Shown here piece after piece: positions 10,425 through 19,684 of a DNA stretch of 64,000 bases. The notes under the pieces are model-generated. The model ran no database searches. It had not been told where the DNA came from and was given only the letters and a program-made list of their open reading frames with translations. This DNA comes from Legionella cherrii (GTDB lineage Bacteria > Pseudomonadota > Gammaproteobacteria > Legionellales > Legionellaceae), in the NCBI RefSeq assembly GCF_900635815.1, contig NZ_LR134173.1, positions 3,194,001 through 3,258,000 on the forward strand. The letters are read 5' to 3'. Numbering within the stretch: position 1 is the first letter of the stretch; every line of letters begins with the position of its first letter. The position numbers and the translations under genes are program-made.

Positions 10425-11628
10425 TCATTTAGCTACTCAAGGCTCAAGACTTTCCAAAAAAATTTTTTTCACGTTATTAAATGGCATCACCCACGGTTCC
10501 ATTAAAGTCCATGACGTGAATGGTAGCTATGTTTTTGGTAATGAAAAAGAGAAAAATGATTCAATTGCCAACATCACCATCAACCACCCCAAAGCCTATA
10601 AATCCATTCTCATGGAAGGCTCTGTTGGTGCCGGAGCAAGTTACATTGATGGTTATTGGGATACAGATGACCTACAAAAATTAATTGCGATGATTATTAA
10701 AAATGACGCCCTCTTCAATCAGATTGAGAGTCCCATCGCCCGTTTTTTTAGTTTCATGAGAACAATAAACTATAAATTAAAAATGAACTCGATTCGTCGC
10801 GCTAAGGAGAATATTCTAGCTCATTACGACTTAGGAAATGATTTTTTTAAATTAATTCTCGACCCATCGATGATGTACTCATGCGCTCTTTATAAGCCAT
10901 CGGATATAAGTTTGGAGGAAGCATCTCAGAATAAAATTCGGGCCATTTGTAACGCATTGCAACTAAAACCCAGTGACCATATTTTGGAAATAGGTACCGG
11001 ATGGGGTGGATTTGCATGTTTTGCCGCTAAAGAATATGGATGTAAGGTAACGACAACGACGATTTCAGAAAAACAATACCTCTATGTCAATGAAAAAATA
11101 AATCAATTGGGCTTAAATCATCAGATTAAATTATTAAAAGAGGACTACAGAAAACTGTCCGGACAATATGATAAAGTCGTTTCAATCGAGATGATTGAGG
11201 CCGTTGGGCATAAATATTTTGATACATTTTTTCAGCAATGCCATCAGCTATTAAAACCTGGAGGTTTATTTTTCTTACAGGCAATTGTAATTAATGATCA
11301 AGCCTATGAAGCAGCAAAAAATGAGGTTGATTTTATTAAGAAATACATTTTCCCTGGGGGTTGCCTGCCCTCTGTGTATTCCATAAGTAAATCAATTGCC
11401 AACAAAACAACACTGCAATTGCTTTCATTAGAAGACATAGGCCATCATTATGTCTCTACCTTGAATGATTGGCATAAAAACTTATTAACCAATAAAAACG
11501 AGATTTTAGCACAAGGATTTACTGAATCTTTTATTCGCACTTGGGAGTTCTATTTTTGTTATTGTGCTGCTGGTTTTCAGACCAATTACATCAGCGATAT
11601 TCATGCCTTGTGGCGAAAAAGACGATGA
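10411..11628 (+). CDS. Cfa-like SAM-dependent fatty acid methyltransferase
   Basis: The 405-aa protein belongs to the cyclopropane-fatty-acyl-phospholipid synthase family, which transfers a methylene or methyl group from SAM to the double bond of a membrane acyl chain. It shows the conserved AHYDLGNDFFKLILD, MMYSCALY, EIGTGWGGFACFAA (SAM site), VSIEMIEAVGHKYF and FIKKYIFPGGCLPS segments. The ATG at 10411 is chosen because AAAAGGA lies seven bases upstream; an earlier in-frame start at 10366 would put 15 more codons inside DUF1365. The gene overlaps DUF1365 by 14 bases and shares an ATGA with the next gene. Operon partners suggest it makes a methylated or furan-type lipid rather than plain cyclopropane, but this is inference. 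Confidence 0.92.
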   Translation: MDKNNHLATQGSRLSKKIFFTLLNGITHGSIKVHDVNGSYVFGNEKEKNDSIANITINHPKAYKSILMEGSVGAGASYIDGYWDTDDLQKLIAMIIKNDALFNQIESPIARFFSFMRTINYKLKMNSIRRAKENILAHYDLGNDFFKLILDPSMMYSCALYKPSDISLEEASQNKIRAICNALQLKPSDHILEIGTGWGGFACFAAKEYGCKVTTTTISEKQYLYVNEKINQLGLNHQIKLLKEDYRKLSGQYDKVVSIEMIEAVGHKYFDTFFQQCHQLLKPGGLFFLQAIVINDQAYEAAKNEVDFIKKYIFPGGCLPSVYSISKSIANKTTLQLLSLEDIGHHYVSTLNDWHKNLLTNKNEILAQGFTESFIRTWEFYFCYCAAGFQTNYISDIHALWRKRR

Positions 11629-12161
11629 ATACATTACATTACCTCATTCACACAACTGCTTATTATGTTGCTTGGTTCACTTGCATCACGCTAGCTGCTC
11701 AAGGATATGCATGGATAAGCGCTCTGATTGTGGTTGCTTGTGTTATGTTGCAGTTGTACTGGCAACATCAAACGGGAAGAACGCTAGAAGGGCTATGGCT
11801 TTTATTAGTAATAGTCATCTCTATAAGTACTCTAATTGACAGTGCCCTGGTTTATAAAGGAATAGTCATTTATTCAGCAAACCCTTTTTCCCCCTATTTT
11901 ACTTCCCCTTGGATGATAACAATATGGATAAGTTTTACGGTTGTTTTATATGCCACATTAAGTAACCTATTTGATCACCTATTTTTACTCGGCTTTTTGT
12001 CATGCGTAGGTTTTGCCTTGGCATTTCGCATTGGTGCAAGCTTAGGGGCTGCTTTTTTTCCTTATGGCAGCAATACGACTTGCCTTTTCATCGGGGCGGT
12101 TTGGTCAATTGTATTGCCATTTTGCGTGTACTGTTATCAAAAGATAAAGGGTGATAATTAA
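11625..12161 (+). CDS. DUF2878 inner-membrane protein
   Basis: The 178-aa protein begins at an ATG overlapping the previous stop (ATGA), evidence of translational coupling. An in-frame upstream start at 11541 would lie inside the methyltransferase gene and is rejected. It is almost entirely hydrophobic, with five or six predicted transmembrane helices, and matches the DUF2878 pattern (N-terminal Y..WF helix, central LIDSALV, and FPYGSN near the C-terminus). The family has no assigned activity but travels with Cfa/DUF1365/DUF1295 clusters. It probably forms a membrane component of the lipid-modification pathway. Confidence 0.85.
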   Translation: MNTLHYLIHTTAYYVAWFTCITLAAQGYAWISALIVVACVMLQLYWQHQTGRTLEGLWLLLVIVISISTLIDSALVYKGIVIYSANPFSPYFTSPWMITIWISFTVVLYATLSNLFDHLFLLGFLSCVGFALAFRIGASLGAAFFPYGSNTTCLFIGAVWSIVLPFCVYCYQKIKGDN

Positions 12162-12934
12162 TGTATTCTATCAGCATTGTAGTGATTTATCTTTTTTTAC
12201 AAATGAGTTTTATGTGGGGTTTGTATCGTATTCTAAAGAATCCTTCTGTTGTTGATGTCTCATGGTCATTAGGATTAATGGTTTCAGGTTTAATCTATTT
12301 AGGCTTAACCCCTTTAAGTTTTCGTACTCTAATTATTGGCTCTCTTCTCATTTTATGGGCTTTACGCCTTGCATTTTATCTATGGTACACGCGAATAAGA
12401 AAAGGACATGTAGATAAGCGCTATATTGAACTCAGTACCAATTGGAAAATTAGCCCCTCTCTTGGTTTTTTTCTTAACTTTCAACTCCAGGGGCTGCTCA
12501 TCCTAATCATTTCAAGTGTATTTTTACTAATTAGCAAATCAGGACTGACTCATATTACCATGATCGATATCCTTGCATTTTGCATAATTACAGTGGGAAT
12601 AATGGGAGAGACTATAGCAGATTTACAATTGCAACGTTTTAAAATACGACATAAAGGGGAAGTGTGTAACAAAGGTTTATGGAATTATTCACGTCATCCT
12701 AATTATTTTTTTGATTGGTTAAGCTGGATGGGATTCGCTTTATTTGCGATACAGTCCAATAATGGATACCTAGGCTTACTTTCCCCTTTGATGCTTTATG
12801 TTATTTTTACACGTATGACAGGCCCCATGACCGAAAGAGGCTCCATAAAATCACGGGGACAAAAATATATTTATTACCAAAAGCAAACTTCAATGTTTTT
12901 TCCTTGGTTTAAGAAAAAAAGCGGTTCTGAATGA
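12161..12934 (+). CDS. DUF1295 family membrane protein (steroid-5-alpha-reductase/ICMT-like)
   Basis: The 257-aa protein shares one base with the preceding stop (TAATG). It has about six hydrophobic helices and the DUF1295 signature: DVSWSLGL near the N-terminus, then LQRFKIRHKGEVCNKGLWNYSRHPNYFFDW, which resembles the NADPH or SAM-binding C-terminal motif of steroid 5-alpha reductases and isoprenylcysteine methyltransferases. It ends the plus-strand operon and overlaps the convergent DUF2177 gene by 26 bases. A reductive or methylating step on a membrane lipid is a reasonable guess; the substrate is unknown. Confidence 0.88.
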   Translation: MYSISIVVIYLFLQMSFMWGLYRILKNPSVVDVSWSLGLMVSGLIYLGLTPLSFRTLIIGSLLILWALRLAFYLWYTRIRKGHVDKRYIELSTNWKISPSLGFFLNFQLQGLLILIISSVFLLISKSGLTHITMIDILAFCIITVGIMGETIADLQLQRFKIRHKGEVCNKGLWNYSRHPNYFFDWLSWMGFALFAIQSNNGYLGLLSPLMLYVIFTRMTGPMTERGSIKSRGQKYIYYQKQTSMFFPWFKKKSGSE

Positions 12935-13319
12935 AGGCAGCAAATAAACTACTCAGTCCACATAAGACCATGCCCCAAATAAAATCGATTATTGTGATTT
13001 TCAAAGGCCAGTTCGCAAGGATTGAGTAGTTGGTGAAATCATAGATCCCATAGGTTACAAATCCCAGGATTACTCCACCAGCGAGAGCCAGCATGTAATT
13101 CCCTTGTGCGCCGGGCAAGACGAAATAAACGATCCCTAATGCGATGCACACATAAACAACTGCTGCAGCCCACCAAATAGGAGCCATGCCTGTACCCGAT
13201 TTTCGTAACAACATACCGATGTTTTGGGCATAAACCGATTTCGCAATGATGCCCAACCAAATCATATCCAACACAAAGATACATACCATTGTTAAGAAAA
13301 AGAGTCCTATAAGTTTCAT
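12909..13319 (-). CDS. DUF2177 membrane protein
   Basis: The 136-aa protein has four predicted transmembrane helices and the DUF2177 features VLDMIWLG near the N-terminus and the GFVTYGIYDFTNYSIL segment. DUF2177 genes are regularly found with Cfa/DUF1295/DUF1365 lipid clusters. It faces the plus-strand operon tail to tail with a 26-base overlap, so antisense effects on the two 3' ends are possible. It lies 20 bases downstream of the desaturase gene and is probably co-transcribed with it. No enzyme activity is established for the family. Confidence 0.88.
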   Translation of the reverse strand: MKLIGLFFLTMVCIFVLDMIWLGIIAKSVYAQNIGMLLRKSGTGMAPIWWAAAVVYVCIALGIVYFVLPGAQGNYMLALAGGVILGFVTYGIYDFTNYSILANWPLKITIIDFIWGMVLCGLSSLFAAFIQNRFFS

Positions 13320-13339
13320 TGTCGTTCCCCTATGGATAG

Positions 13340-14266
13340 CTAGTTTTTAGCTAAATTCTGCTCTAATAAAGATTTGGGCACTGGTTTAACATCCCAGACG
13401 ATACCCATGAGTTCTAAAAGTTTGATTAGGTAATAAGTGATATCAATTTCCCACCATCGAAACCCCTGACGCGCCGATGCGGGGTAATGATGGTGGTTAT
13501 TATGCCAACCTTCACCAAGCGTAATGAGAGCAAAAAACAGATTATTTTTACTGTTATCCGACGTTTCATAACGTCTTGTACCATATACATGACACAGGGA
13601 ATTAATGATTACGGTTGTATTAAATAATGCTACCAAGGAAACGCTGAAGCCCCAAACCAACATTTCACCGATACCGGTGTTCCATTGTGGTGCATAAGTC
13701 TGAAGAATCCAACCGGTCACAAAAAGAGCAAAAAACAATAATGCTGGCATTAGAATGTCATAACGCTCGAGAAAAACGAGTTCTGGATATTGCTCCAAAT
13801 CTCTAACTCGCTCCGGATTATAATGGTAATGTTTTTTAGTAAGAAACCAACCTACATGACTCCACCAAAACCCGTGTTGTACTGGGGAGTGTGCATCCTC
13901 CGGGGTATCAGAGACCATATGGTGCTGCCTGTGATGCGCTGCCCACCAAAGAGGACCGCGTTGGGCTGAGGTTCCTGCAAGGGCTGCAAAAATGAATTGC
14001 CAAAAGCGATTGGTTTTGAATGCCTTGTGTGAGAAATATCGATGATAAAAAGCACCAATGGTAAACAAACGAAAAACATAGAGAATCACTGCGACACTCA
14101 AGGCAATCCAACTGAAATGCACATAGAAAATCAGTAAACAGCTCAGGTTAACCAAAATAAAAGGAATCGCACGAATCCAATCGATTGTATTGTTTAATGG
14201 TTCGTTAGGATTGTAGTTATTTTTGTTCACAATCCAATTCTGTATCAAAGCTCCTAAAGACTTCAT
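13340..14266 (-). CDS. Delta-9-type fatty acid desaturase (membrane di-iron)
   Basis: The 308-aa membrane protein carries the three His boxes of acyl-lipid/acyl-CoA delta-9 desaturases: HRYFSH, HRQHH and HNNHH (in GEGWHNNHHHYP), which bind the di-iron centre that inserts the double bond using O2. Four hydrophobic helices flank the boxes as expected. The ATG at 14266 is preceded in frame by TTG at 14269; the ATG is preferred. It is adjacent to DUF2177 and opposite the Cfa-like operon, so it may supply the unsaturated acyl chains that the operon then modifies. That link is inferred from position. Confidence 0.93.
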   Translation of the reverse strand: MKSLGALIQNWIVNKNNYNPNEPLNNTIDWIRAIPFILVNLSCLLIFYVHFSWIALSVAVILYVFRLFTIGAFYHRYFSHKAFKTNRFWQFIFAALAGTSAQRGPLWWAAHHRQHHMVSDTPEDAHSPVQHGFWWSHVGWFLTKKHYHYNPERVRDLEQYPELVFLERYDILMPALLFFALFVTGWILQTYAPQWNTGIGEMLVWGFSVSLVALFNTTVIINSLCHVYGTRRYETSDNSKNNLFFALITLGEGWHNNHHHYPASARQGFRWWEIDITYYLIKLLELMGIVWDVKPVPKSLLEQNLAKN

Positions 14267-14315
14267 CAAATTAATCCCTAATTTTTTAAATCGAAAACAT
14301 ACATCAATTCAATGA

Positions 14316-14639
14316 CTAATTATTTTTGGCGTGCTTAGCCTTTGAATAAAGAGGTATGTAATCAAAAGTCTGTGGCCCACGTTCGGATCCACATTCATCG
14401 TAAGTATTATCAGCACACAGAAAAAATTCTTCTGCCCCATATTCTGCAGCGCGGGACATTGCCTCGTCAATAGAGTTGAAATGCCATAGTTCTTTTCCTT
14501 TATGAATAAATTCATCAGAATTTTTAGCAATAATTTCCACAATATATTCATGAAGTTCAATTGGTGAGTAAATCAGAGCAATGGCTTTAGAACCACTCTT
14601 GGCCTGATTAATAAAATCTTCGCGTGTTTGATGTACCAT
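14316..14639 (-). CDS. Small hypothetical protein (107 aa)
   Basis: A soluble, acidic 107-aa protein with no recognised domain. The ATG at 14639 is chosen because GAGGA lies about eight bases upstream; an in-frame ATG at 14654 would place the ribosome site inside the gene. The sequence is mixed alpha/beta, with HFNSIDEAMSRAAEYGAEEFFLCADNTYDECG as its most distinctive part. It lies 50 bases upstream of the desaturase gene on the same strand and could be the first gene of that transcript. The function is unknown. Confidence 0.7.
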   Translation of the reverse strand: MVHQTREDFINQAKSGSKAIALIYSPIELHEYIVEIIAKNSDEFIHKGKELWHFNSIDEAMSRAAEYGAEEFFLCADNTYDECGSERGPQTFDYIPLYSKAKHAKNN

Positions 14640-14708
14640 GATTCTATTCCTCATAATAGGGTATTAGCTAAATTATAGCTGCAATTTTGCTGATGCATTG
14701 ACAATCAC

Positions 14709-15704
14709 CTAATGGTAATGTCCTTCTGTTTTACCTCTAAAAAGAAAATAGGCATATAAGGTATATGCAAGCAATATGGGTAACATGATAGCCACACCGA
14801 CCAATATAAATATAAGAGTCGAAGATGGGGCTGCAGCCTCCCAAATGGTAATCTGACGTGGAATCAAATAAGGATAAACACTAATAGCTATACCGATATA
14901 AGAACACAAAAAAATGATAATGCTGTAAATAAAAGGCTTGCGTTCGTCATAAGAATTTAAAGATAAGTTTCTCCAAGCTAGAAAAATGGCACATGCGGTA
15001 ATTAAAGGAAGTGGACTTAACCATAAAAAATTGGGAAATTGATACCAGCGATTGAAGACTTCAGTGCTGTGCAATGGGGTCCAGATGCTAACAAATACTA
15101 AAAAGAAACTCACAGCAATCAGTAAGCCTCGGGCATAGTGGACCATTTTACTCTGAAGTTTGCCCCTGCTTTTGATAATCATCCATGTCGCGCCAAGAAG
15201 CCCATAACCACATATTAGAGCAACACCGGTAAATAAGCTAAAAGGAGTTAACCATGTGGACTGAATAATTGCCATAGTCTGAGGATTCATTGAAAACCCT
15301 TGAACAAAACATCCCAAGATGACTCCTTGAAAAAATGCAGCGGCAATCGAACCAATCGTGAATAACCAATTCCATATAGGTTTGGATTTATCCGCTTTAA
15401 ATCGAAATTCAAAGCTAACTCCACGAAAAATCAAAGCGATTAACATGAACATGATAGGGATATAAAGAACGGGCAAAAGAGCCCCATAAACCAGCGGAAA
15501 TCCGCCATAAAGTATGGCGCCACCAAAAACAAGCCAGGTTTCATTCCCATCCCATACTGGAGCAATTGAATTCATCATCTTATCCCTTTCGCCTTCGCTA
15601 CTGGTAAAAGGAAATAAAATTCCTATCCCTAAGTCAAAACCATCTAAGATGACATACATGACAACAATAAAGGCAAGTAATACAGCAAATATAAGTGGAA
15701 GCAT
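14709..15704 (-). CDS. cydB: Cytochrome bd-type ubiquinol oxidase subunit II
   Basis: The 331-aa, eight-helix protein matches CydB/CioB: it opens with an AFIVVMYVILDGFDLGIG segment, followed by WDGNETWLVFGGA and FRGVSFEFRFK. With CydA it forms the inner-membrane quinol oxidase that reduces O2 to water and tolerates cyanide and low oxygen. Its first codon overlaps the last base of cydA, so it is translated from the same transcript. No cydX-like small gene is obvious downstream before 14709. The length (about 335 aa) fits the cyanide-insensitive (Cio) branch. Confidence 0.95.
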   Translation of the reverse strand: MLPLIFAVLLAFIVVMYVILDGFDLGIGILFPFTSSEGERDKMMNSIAPVWDGNETWLVFGGAILYGGFPLVYGALLPVLYIPIMFMLIALIFRGVSFEFRFKADKSKPIWNWLFTIGSIAAAFFQGVILGCFVQGFSMNPQTMAIIQSTWLTPFSLFTGVALICGYGLLGATWMIIKSRGKLQSKMVHYARGLLIAVSFFLVFVSIWTPLHSTEVFNRWYQFPNFLWLSPLPLITACAIFLAWRNLSLNSYDERKPFIYSIIIFLCSYIGIAISVYPYLIPRQITIWEAAAPSSTLIFILVGVAIMLPILLAYTLYAYFLFRGKTEGHYH

Positions 15705-17074
15705 TATTTTTTCTCCACATTTAAATCAGTCATGTATTGAAATGCATGATCTTCGACTCGTTCTTCCTCAATGACTTCAGGACCTAAACGAATGAGTTTC
15801 AATAAATAATACAGATAAAACCCAAAGACAACTCCGTAAGCAAGAACAAGCAGAACAAAAGAGATAATCACATCTTCGACACTGATTGCAGAGACGGCAT
15901 CATGGGTTTTTAATAACCCATAAACTACCCATGGCTGTCTTCCAATTTCAGCTGTGAGCCATCCGGAAATACTGGCTATAAAACCGAGCGGTGTCAGTAC
16001 AAAACACCAATAGTGGAACCATTTTGCCACATAAACTTTGTTCTTGTAACGCAGAAACATTCCAACAACAGCTGTTGCGAACATCAGAAGTCCAATGCCG
16101 ACCATAATTCTAAATGAGAAAAATACTGGTGCAACTCTGGGTTGTTGGTCAGGTGGCACAGAGTCTAAACCAACCATTTTTCCATCCCAATCATGCGTAT
16201 TGATAAGACTTGCAAGTTTTGGAATTTCAATAGCATAGTTATTTTGTTGTTGTGCCTGAGAAGGCCAAGCAAACAATACTAAAGGAGCCCCGTTTTGAGT
16301 ATGCCAAAGCCCCTCCATGGCCGCTGTTTTAAGCGGTTGATATTCTTTAACCTTGAGGCCCACAACATCACCAACACCAATTTGAACAGGAACAAGAATC
16401 AAAGCGGCCCAAAGTGCAAAAGACATCGTTTTCTTTGCTGTCTCCACTGATTTTTTGCGAAGCAAATAATAAGAGGCTACACCCATGATGACAAAGGAAG
16501 TTGTCACATAAGAGGCGAGAATCATATGGATAAAACGCGAAATAAATGATGGGTTCATCACCACTGCCCACCAGCTAGCGACTACGTACTTCCCATCAAT
16601 TAACTCATACCCGCTAGGGGTTTGCATCCACGAATTTGCTGACATAATCCAAAATGCAGATATGGTTGTACCAATGGCAACAAGAAAGGTTGCAATAAAA
16701 TGCAGTAGCGGTGGTACTCTTTTCCAACCAAAGAGCATGACTCCCAAAAAACCTGCTTCAAGAAAAAAGGCGGTTAGAGTTTCATAGGCGAATAATGCAC
16801 CCAAGACATTGCCGAACTGGGTTATAAACGGACCAAAATTTGTTCCGATTTGATAGGCCAGGACAATGCCTGAAACAACCCCCATTCCAAAAGTAAGTGC
16901 AAAAATCTTGGTCCAAAATTTGCAAATTTCAAGATAAACTGTATTTTTGGTTTTAAGCCAAAAGAATTCCATGATGACCAAAAATAAAGCCAACCCCAAA
17001 TTCAATGTTGGAAATAAAATATGAAATCCGATGCTAAAACCAAATTGGGCACGTGATAGAATTTCAACAAGCAT
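15704..17074 (-). CDS. cydA: Cytochrome bd-type ubiquinol oxidase subunit I (short Q-loop, Cio-like)
   Basis: The 456-aa protein has the CydA heme and quinol features: the heme b595 His in GFHILFPTLNLG, the paired glutamates in FAYETLTAFFLEAGFLG, the heme b558 His in RFIHMILASY and the signature GRQPW. At 456 aa it is shorter than E. coli CydA (about 522 aa), and the missing part is in the periplasmic Q-loop, so it belongs to the short-loop cyanide-insensitive type. It is an alternative terminal oxidase giving respiration under microaerobic or NO/cyanide stress. The upstream promoter region (17075 onward) shows no FNR-like site that I can confirm. Confidence 0.95.
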   Translation of the reverse strand: MLVEILSRAQFGFSIGFHILFPTLNLGLALFLVIMEFFWLKTKNTVYLEICKFWTKIFALTFGMGVVSGIVLAYQIGTNFGPFITQFGNVLGALFAYETLTAFFLEAGFLGVMLFGWKRVPPLLHFIATFLVAIGTTISAFWIMSANSWMQTPSGYELIDGKYVVASWWAVVMNPSFISRFIHMILASYVTTSFVIMGVASYYLLRKKSVETAKKTMSFALWAALILVPVQIGVGDVVGLKVKEYQPLKTAAMEGLWHTQNGAPLVLFAWPSQAQQQNNYAIEIPKLASLINTHDWDGKMVGLDSVPPDQQPRVAPVFFSFRIMVGIGLLMFATAVVGMFLRYKNKVYVAKWFHYWCFVLTPLGFIASISGWLTAEIGRQPWVVYGLLKTHDAVSAISVEDVIISFVLLVLAYGVVFGFYLYYLLKLIRLGPEVIEEERVEDHAFQYMTDLNVEKK

Positions 17075-17243
17075 TTGATCACTCCACTCATTACTGTCAG
17101 AGTTTTGTAATGCAGCAGCTAAAATTAAATCAAGAAGAGTAACTAAGTGATGACATATTCAATCTGCATCTAACAATGCAGCCTAACTGCATTACTGCTC
17201 CAATAGTATATTATCGTACAAGTATAATAAATTATCAAATGCA

Positions 17244-17563
17244 TGCTTTTTATTACGCGATATTATTGATTCTCTGGATAAAACGCTGATATTTTTTAAG
17301 CATCATTTGGATAAAAAAGATTTAATAGCAACATTGACTTCGCTAGTAAGCGATAGCAAGCTGGCTCAAACTTTTTTAGGGAAAATAATTTTCAGTTTCA
17401 GGTAATTGATAAATTATCGCCAGAGCTCTCAAAATTGCGCCTTGAAAATGAGTCTTTAAAACTTCAGGTAGATCAATTTCTTGGGAAAAAGGAACAACTG
17501 ATAAGGAGAACCGAAAAGAAATTAATTTCTTTTCCAAAGACCCCTAAACGTTTAAACTTTTAA
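17244..17563 (+). pseudogene. Remnant of a coiled-coil protein gene, frameshifted and lacking a start
   Basis: The plus strand reads as protein in two pieces. From about 17244 the frame gives LLRDIIDSLDKTLIFFKHHL... and stops at 17401-17403 just after LGKIIFSFR. Shifting by one base near 17380 restores a continuous product (...NNFQFQVIDKLSPELSKLRLENESLKLQVDQ...) that runs to the stop at 17561-17563. The heptad-like Leu/Glu/Lys pattern suggests a coiled coil. No ATG or other start in the right frame is visible upstream. The first residues faintly recall a chorismate-mutase-type helix, which is not enough for a call. It looks like a decayed gene left between cydA and the next gene. Confidence 0.4.
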
Positions 17564-17582
17564 TGGCTTTATGGCTTAATTA

Positions 17583-18716
17583 TTAAAGCAAGTTACTTTC
17601 ACTAACCACGCGTACAGTTTTGCTTAATCCAGAAAATATTTCATTAAATTTAGTGACACCATGTAGCGTAATTAAGGTAATTGCTGGAAAAGCTAATGAA
17701 AACACCCTCACCTCATCTTTAAAACCAAAGCAGATAAATAAAGGGATTAGCGGTAAAAAAGCAGCCCAGAAGTAATTACGATATCTTTGTGGCGACTCAT
17801 TCCAGGAGTGTTTAAAAAAAATAAATAAAGGTAGAGCAATGAATGGATTTTGCAGACTTGGAGTATGCACTCCTTTAGCGACTACATTATAAAATTTAAA
17901 GAAATTGGCTGGTTTCGTCCAGAACGACATATTTTCACGAAAGTGATATTCAACGAAATTTCCAATATTAGCCTCATAACCACTCATGATATAAAAACGG
18001 CTGGCAAAACAAATAAGCAACTGCAATGCCAAATCGATGATCCGTGTCTTTAAAGTAACCTGTTCTGGATGAAGAAAAAACAGGGCAAGTGGTACCAAAA
18101 AAAATGTTTCTTTATTAAATGAAAAAACCGCAATACACACCGTACACATAATTCTCTGTTGCTTCAGTACGAAATAACAGGCACAAAATATACCGAGCAA
18201 TTCTATAAAATCATAATAATAACCATAATTTTGAAAGGTCAAAGGATACAATAAGCTGAAGCTAATCATACAAACTAAAGCTTCACCAAAATTCAAATGA
18301 TGCATGCGTCCTAAGAGATAAACAATAAAAAGAATCCCTATGGTCGCGAAAACAATAATCAAATACATGAGATTGTAAGTGATCGCAATCACTGGGGTCC
18401 AAGAACCCATAGACAGTGTTGAAAAATAATGTGATCGGAGAGAATCTTTTCTGTTAATTGATTGAAATAACTTTTGTTGAGTATCCAAACTCAATTGCTC
18501 AGTAAACCATTTTATCCCTTTCGGTAAAAGAGAGCGATAGACAAAAGGTTTATGAGCATCTCCATTCATCATCCTTATAAGACTATTTCTGGTATCATTT
18601 TCTTTAAATCCAACTTTTAATAAGAAGCTATTGGTAATGTTTCCGCTACATATTAGTATCAATAGAACCAGAATTGAAAATCTACAGAATCTTAGATAAA
18701 AATAGTCATTGAGCAA
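17583..18716 (-). CDS. Polytopic inner-membrane protein (about 9-10 TM), unknown function
   Basis: The 377-aa protein starts at TTG 18716, supported by GGAGAAG about nine bases upstream; no ATG is close by. It opens with a hydrophobic helix, then a soluble loop containing HKPFVYRSLLPKG, followed by eight or nine more helices. The YRxLLP motif after the first helix and the overall architecture are seen in families of polytopic membrane proteins related to GT-C glycosyltransferases, but no catalytic motif can be confirmed. The neighbours are decayed fragments, so context gives no help. Confidence 0.75.
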   Translation of the reverse strand: MLNDYFYLRFCRFSILVLLILICSGNITNSFLLKVGFKENDTRNSLIRMMNGDAHKPFVYRSLLPKGIKWFTEQLSLDTQQKLFQSINRKDSLRSHYFSTLSMGSWTPVIAITYNLMYLIIVFATIGILFIVYLLGRMHHLNFGEALVCMISFSLLYPLTFQNYGYYYDFIELLGIFCACYFVLKQQRIMCTVCIAVFSFNKETFFLVPLALFFLHPEQVTLKTRIIDLALQLLICFASRFYIMSGYEANIGNFVEYHFRENMSFWTKPANFFKFYNVVAKGVHTPSLQNPFIALPLFIFFKHSWNESPQRYRNYFWAAFLPLIPLFICFGFKDEVRVFSLAFPAITLITLHGVTKFNEIFSGLSKTVRVVSESNLL

Positions 18717-18769
18717 AATATTTCTTCTCCATAAGTGAGTAATAACGGGTAATAAGGCTTATCAGAAAA

Positions 18770-18931
18770 CTAAAGTACCCTCTTTAAAAATATGTTCATA
18801 CCCAAAGGGAAATCATCAAGCATCCCGACCATTTCGGAGCCATACTTTAAATGAAAATTCCTGGCTTGAAAATCAAAAGTATCAGCCCCTATAAGATTTA
18901 ACCCGCCAACCCTAGGAATAAAAGTAATATT
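18770..18931 (-). pseudogene. C-terminal remnant of a GNAT acetyltransferase
   Basis: About 50 codons on the minus strand read ADTFDFQARNFHLKYGSEMVG and then MLDDFPLGMN, closely following the C-terminal end of GNAT acetyltransferases (D-T-F-x-F-Q-A-x-x-F-Y-x-K-x-G-F, then DD-P-G). The canonical Y and GF of the acetyl-CoA end are altered (FHLKYGSE), and no N-terminal acetyl-CoA-binding part (Q/RxxGxG/A) precedes it, because the L,D-transpeptidase gene begins there on the other strand. The fragment ends in a normal stop. It is a dead 3' end, probably left by a deletion. Confidence 0.6.
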
Positions 18932-18975
18932 GTGGGATAATTATTGTCCAATTTAACCAATATTCGTCTGATTGT

Positions 18976-19464
18976 ATGAAAATAAAAGCAATTCTTTTAA
19001 TGATCTCTATTTTTTTCCCTGTCGTTTTATTCGCTGGTACATCGACTTGTCCATTATCAAACGGAATCAATGTACATACCAAAACGCGAACTTTAGCTAT
19101 TTGTAAAAACGGCACTGTAATTAAGACCTTTAAAGTCGCTCTCGGCTATAAAGGCGTCGGTAAAAAGAAAGCGGGTGATAATAAAACTCCCATTGGTTTA
19201 TATGGGTTAGCCCATCCAAGAAAATCCAATCAATTTAAAGTCTTTATTCCAATTCTCTATCCGACTGCAAAGCAATCAGCTGCAGGATATACAGGTAGAG
19301 ATGTAGGAATCCATGGGCCCACTCAGTCTTCTGGATGGTTAAGTTGGTTAAACAACTTACCTTACTCAACGCGTGGATGCATTGCTGTTGGTAAAAATAC
19401 CCATATCGAGTATGTGGCTAATTGGGTAAAAGCCAATCCTGGGGCTAAGGTTTTAATTATCTAA
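18976..19464 (+). CDS. Secreted L,D-transpeptidase (YkuD domain)
   Basis: The 162-aa protein has a Sec signal peptide (residues 1-20, ending LFA) and then a compact YkuD domain. The catalytic signature is present: IHGP, then STRGCIAV with the nucleophile Cys in the SxGC motif. Such enzymes form 3-3 peptidoglycan cross-links or attach proteins to peptidoglycan in the periplasm. It is a minimal single-domain form with no LysM or PG-binding module. It is probably monocistronic. Confidence 0.9.
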   Translation: MKIKAILLMISIFFPVVLFAGTSTCPLSNGINVHTKTRTLAICKNGTVIKTFKVALGYKGVGKKKAGDNKTPIGLYGLAHPRKSNQFKVFIPILYPTAKQSAAGYTGRDVGIHGPTQSSGWLSWLNNLPYSTRGCIAVGKNTHIEYVANWVKANPGAKVLII

Positions 19465-19684
19465 GCCGAGATGAAATTTTATATCGTACAGTTCTGATTA
19501 TTTATTTTTGATGCTAAGGTCAGTCAGAGTAACAAGGAAGTAAACCTAGAGCACATCTTAAAATATAAATAGAAGAGTACTGAGGGAACAATTTACGCCT
19601 ATACCCTAGCGATAAACTTTTTCATTGAAAAAAAGAAGCAGATTAATTTATAGTTGGCCCAACATATTTTTTGGTCCCGACTCT

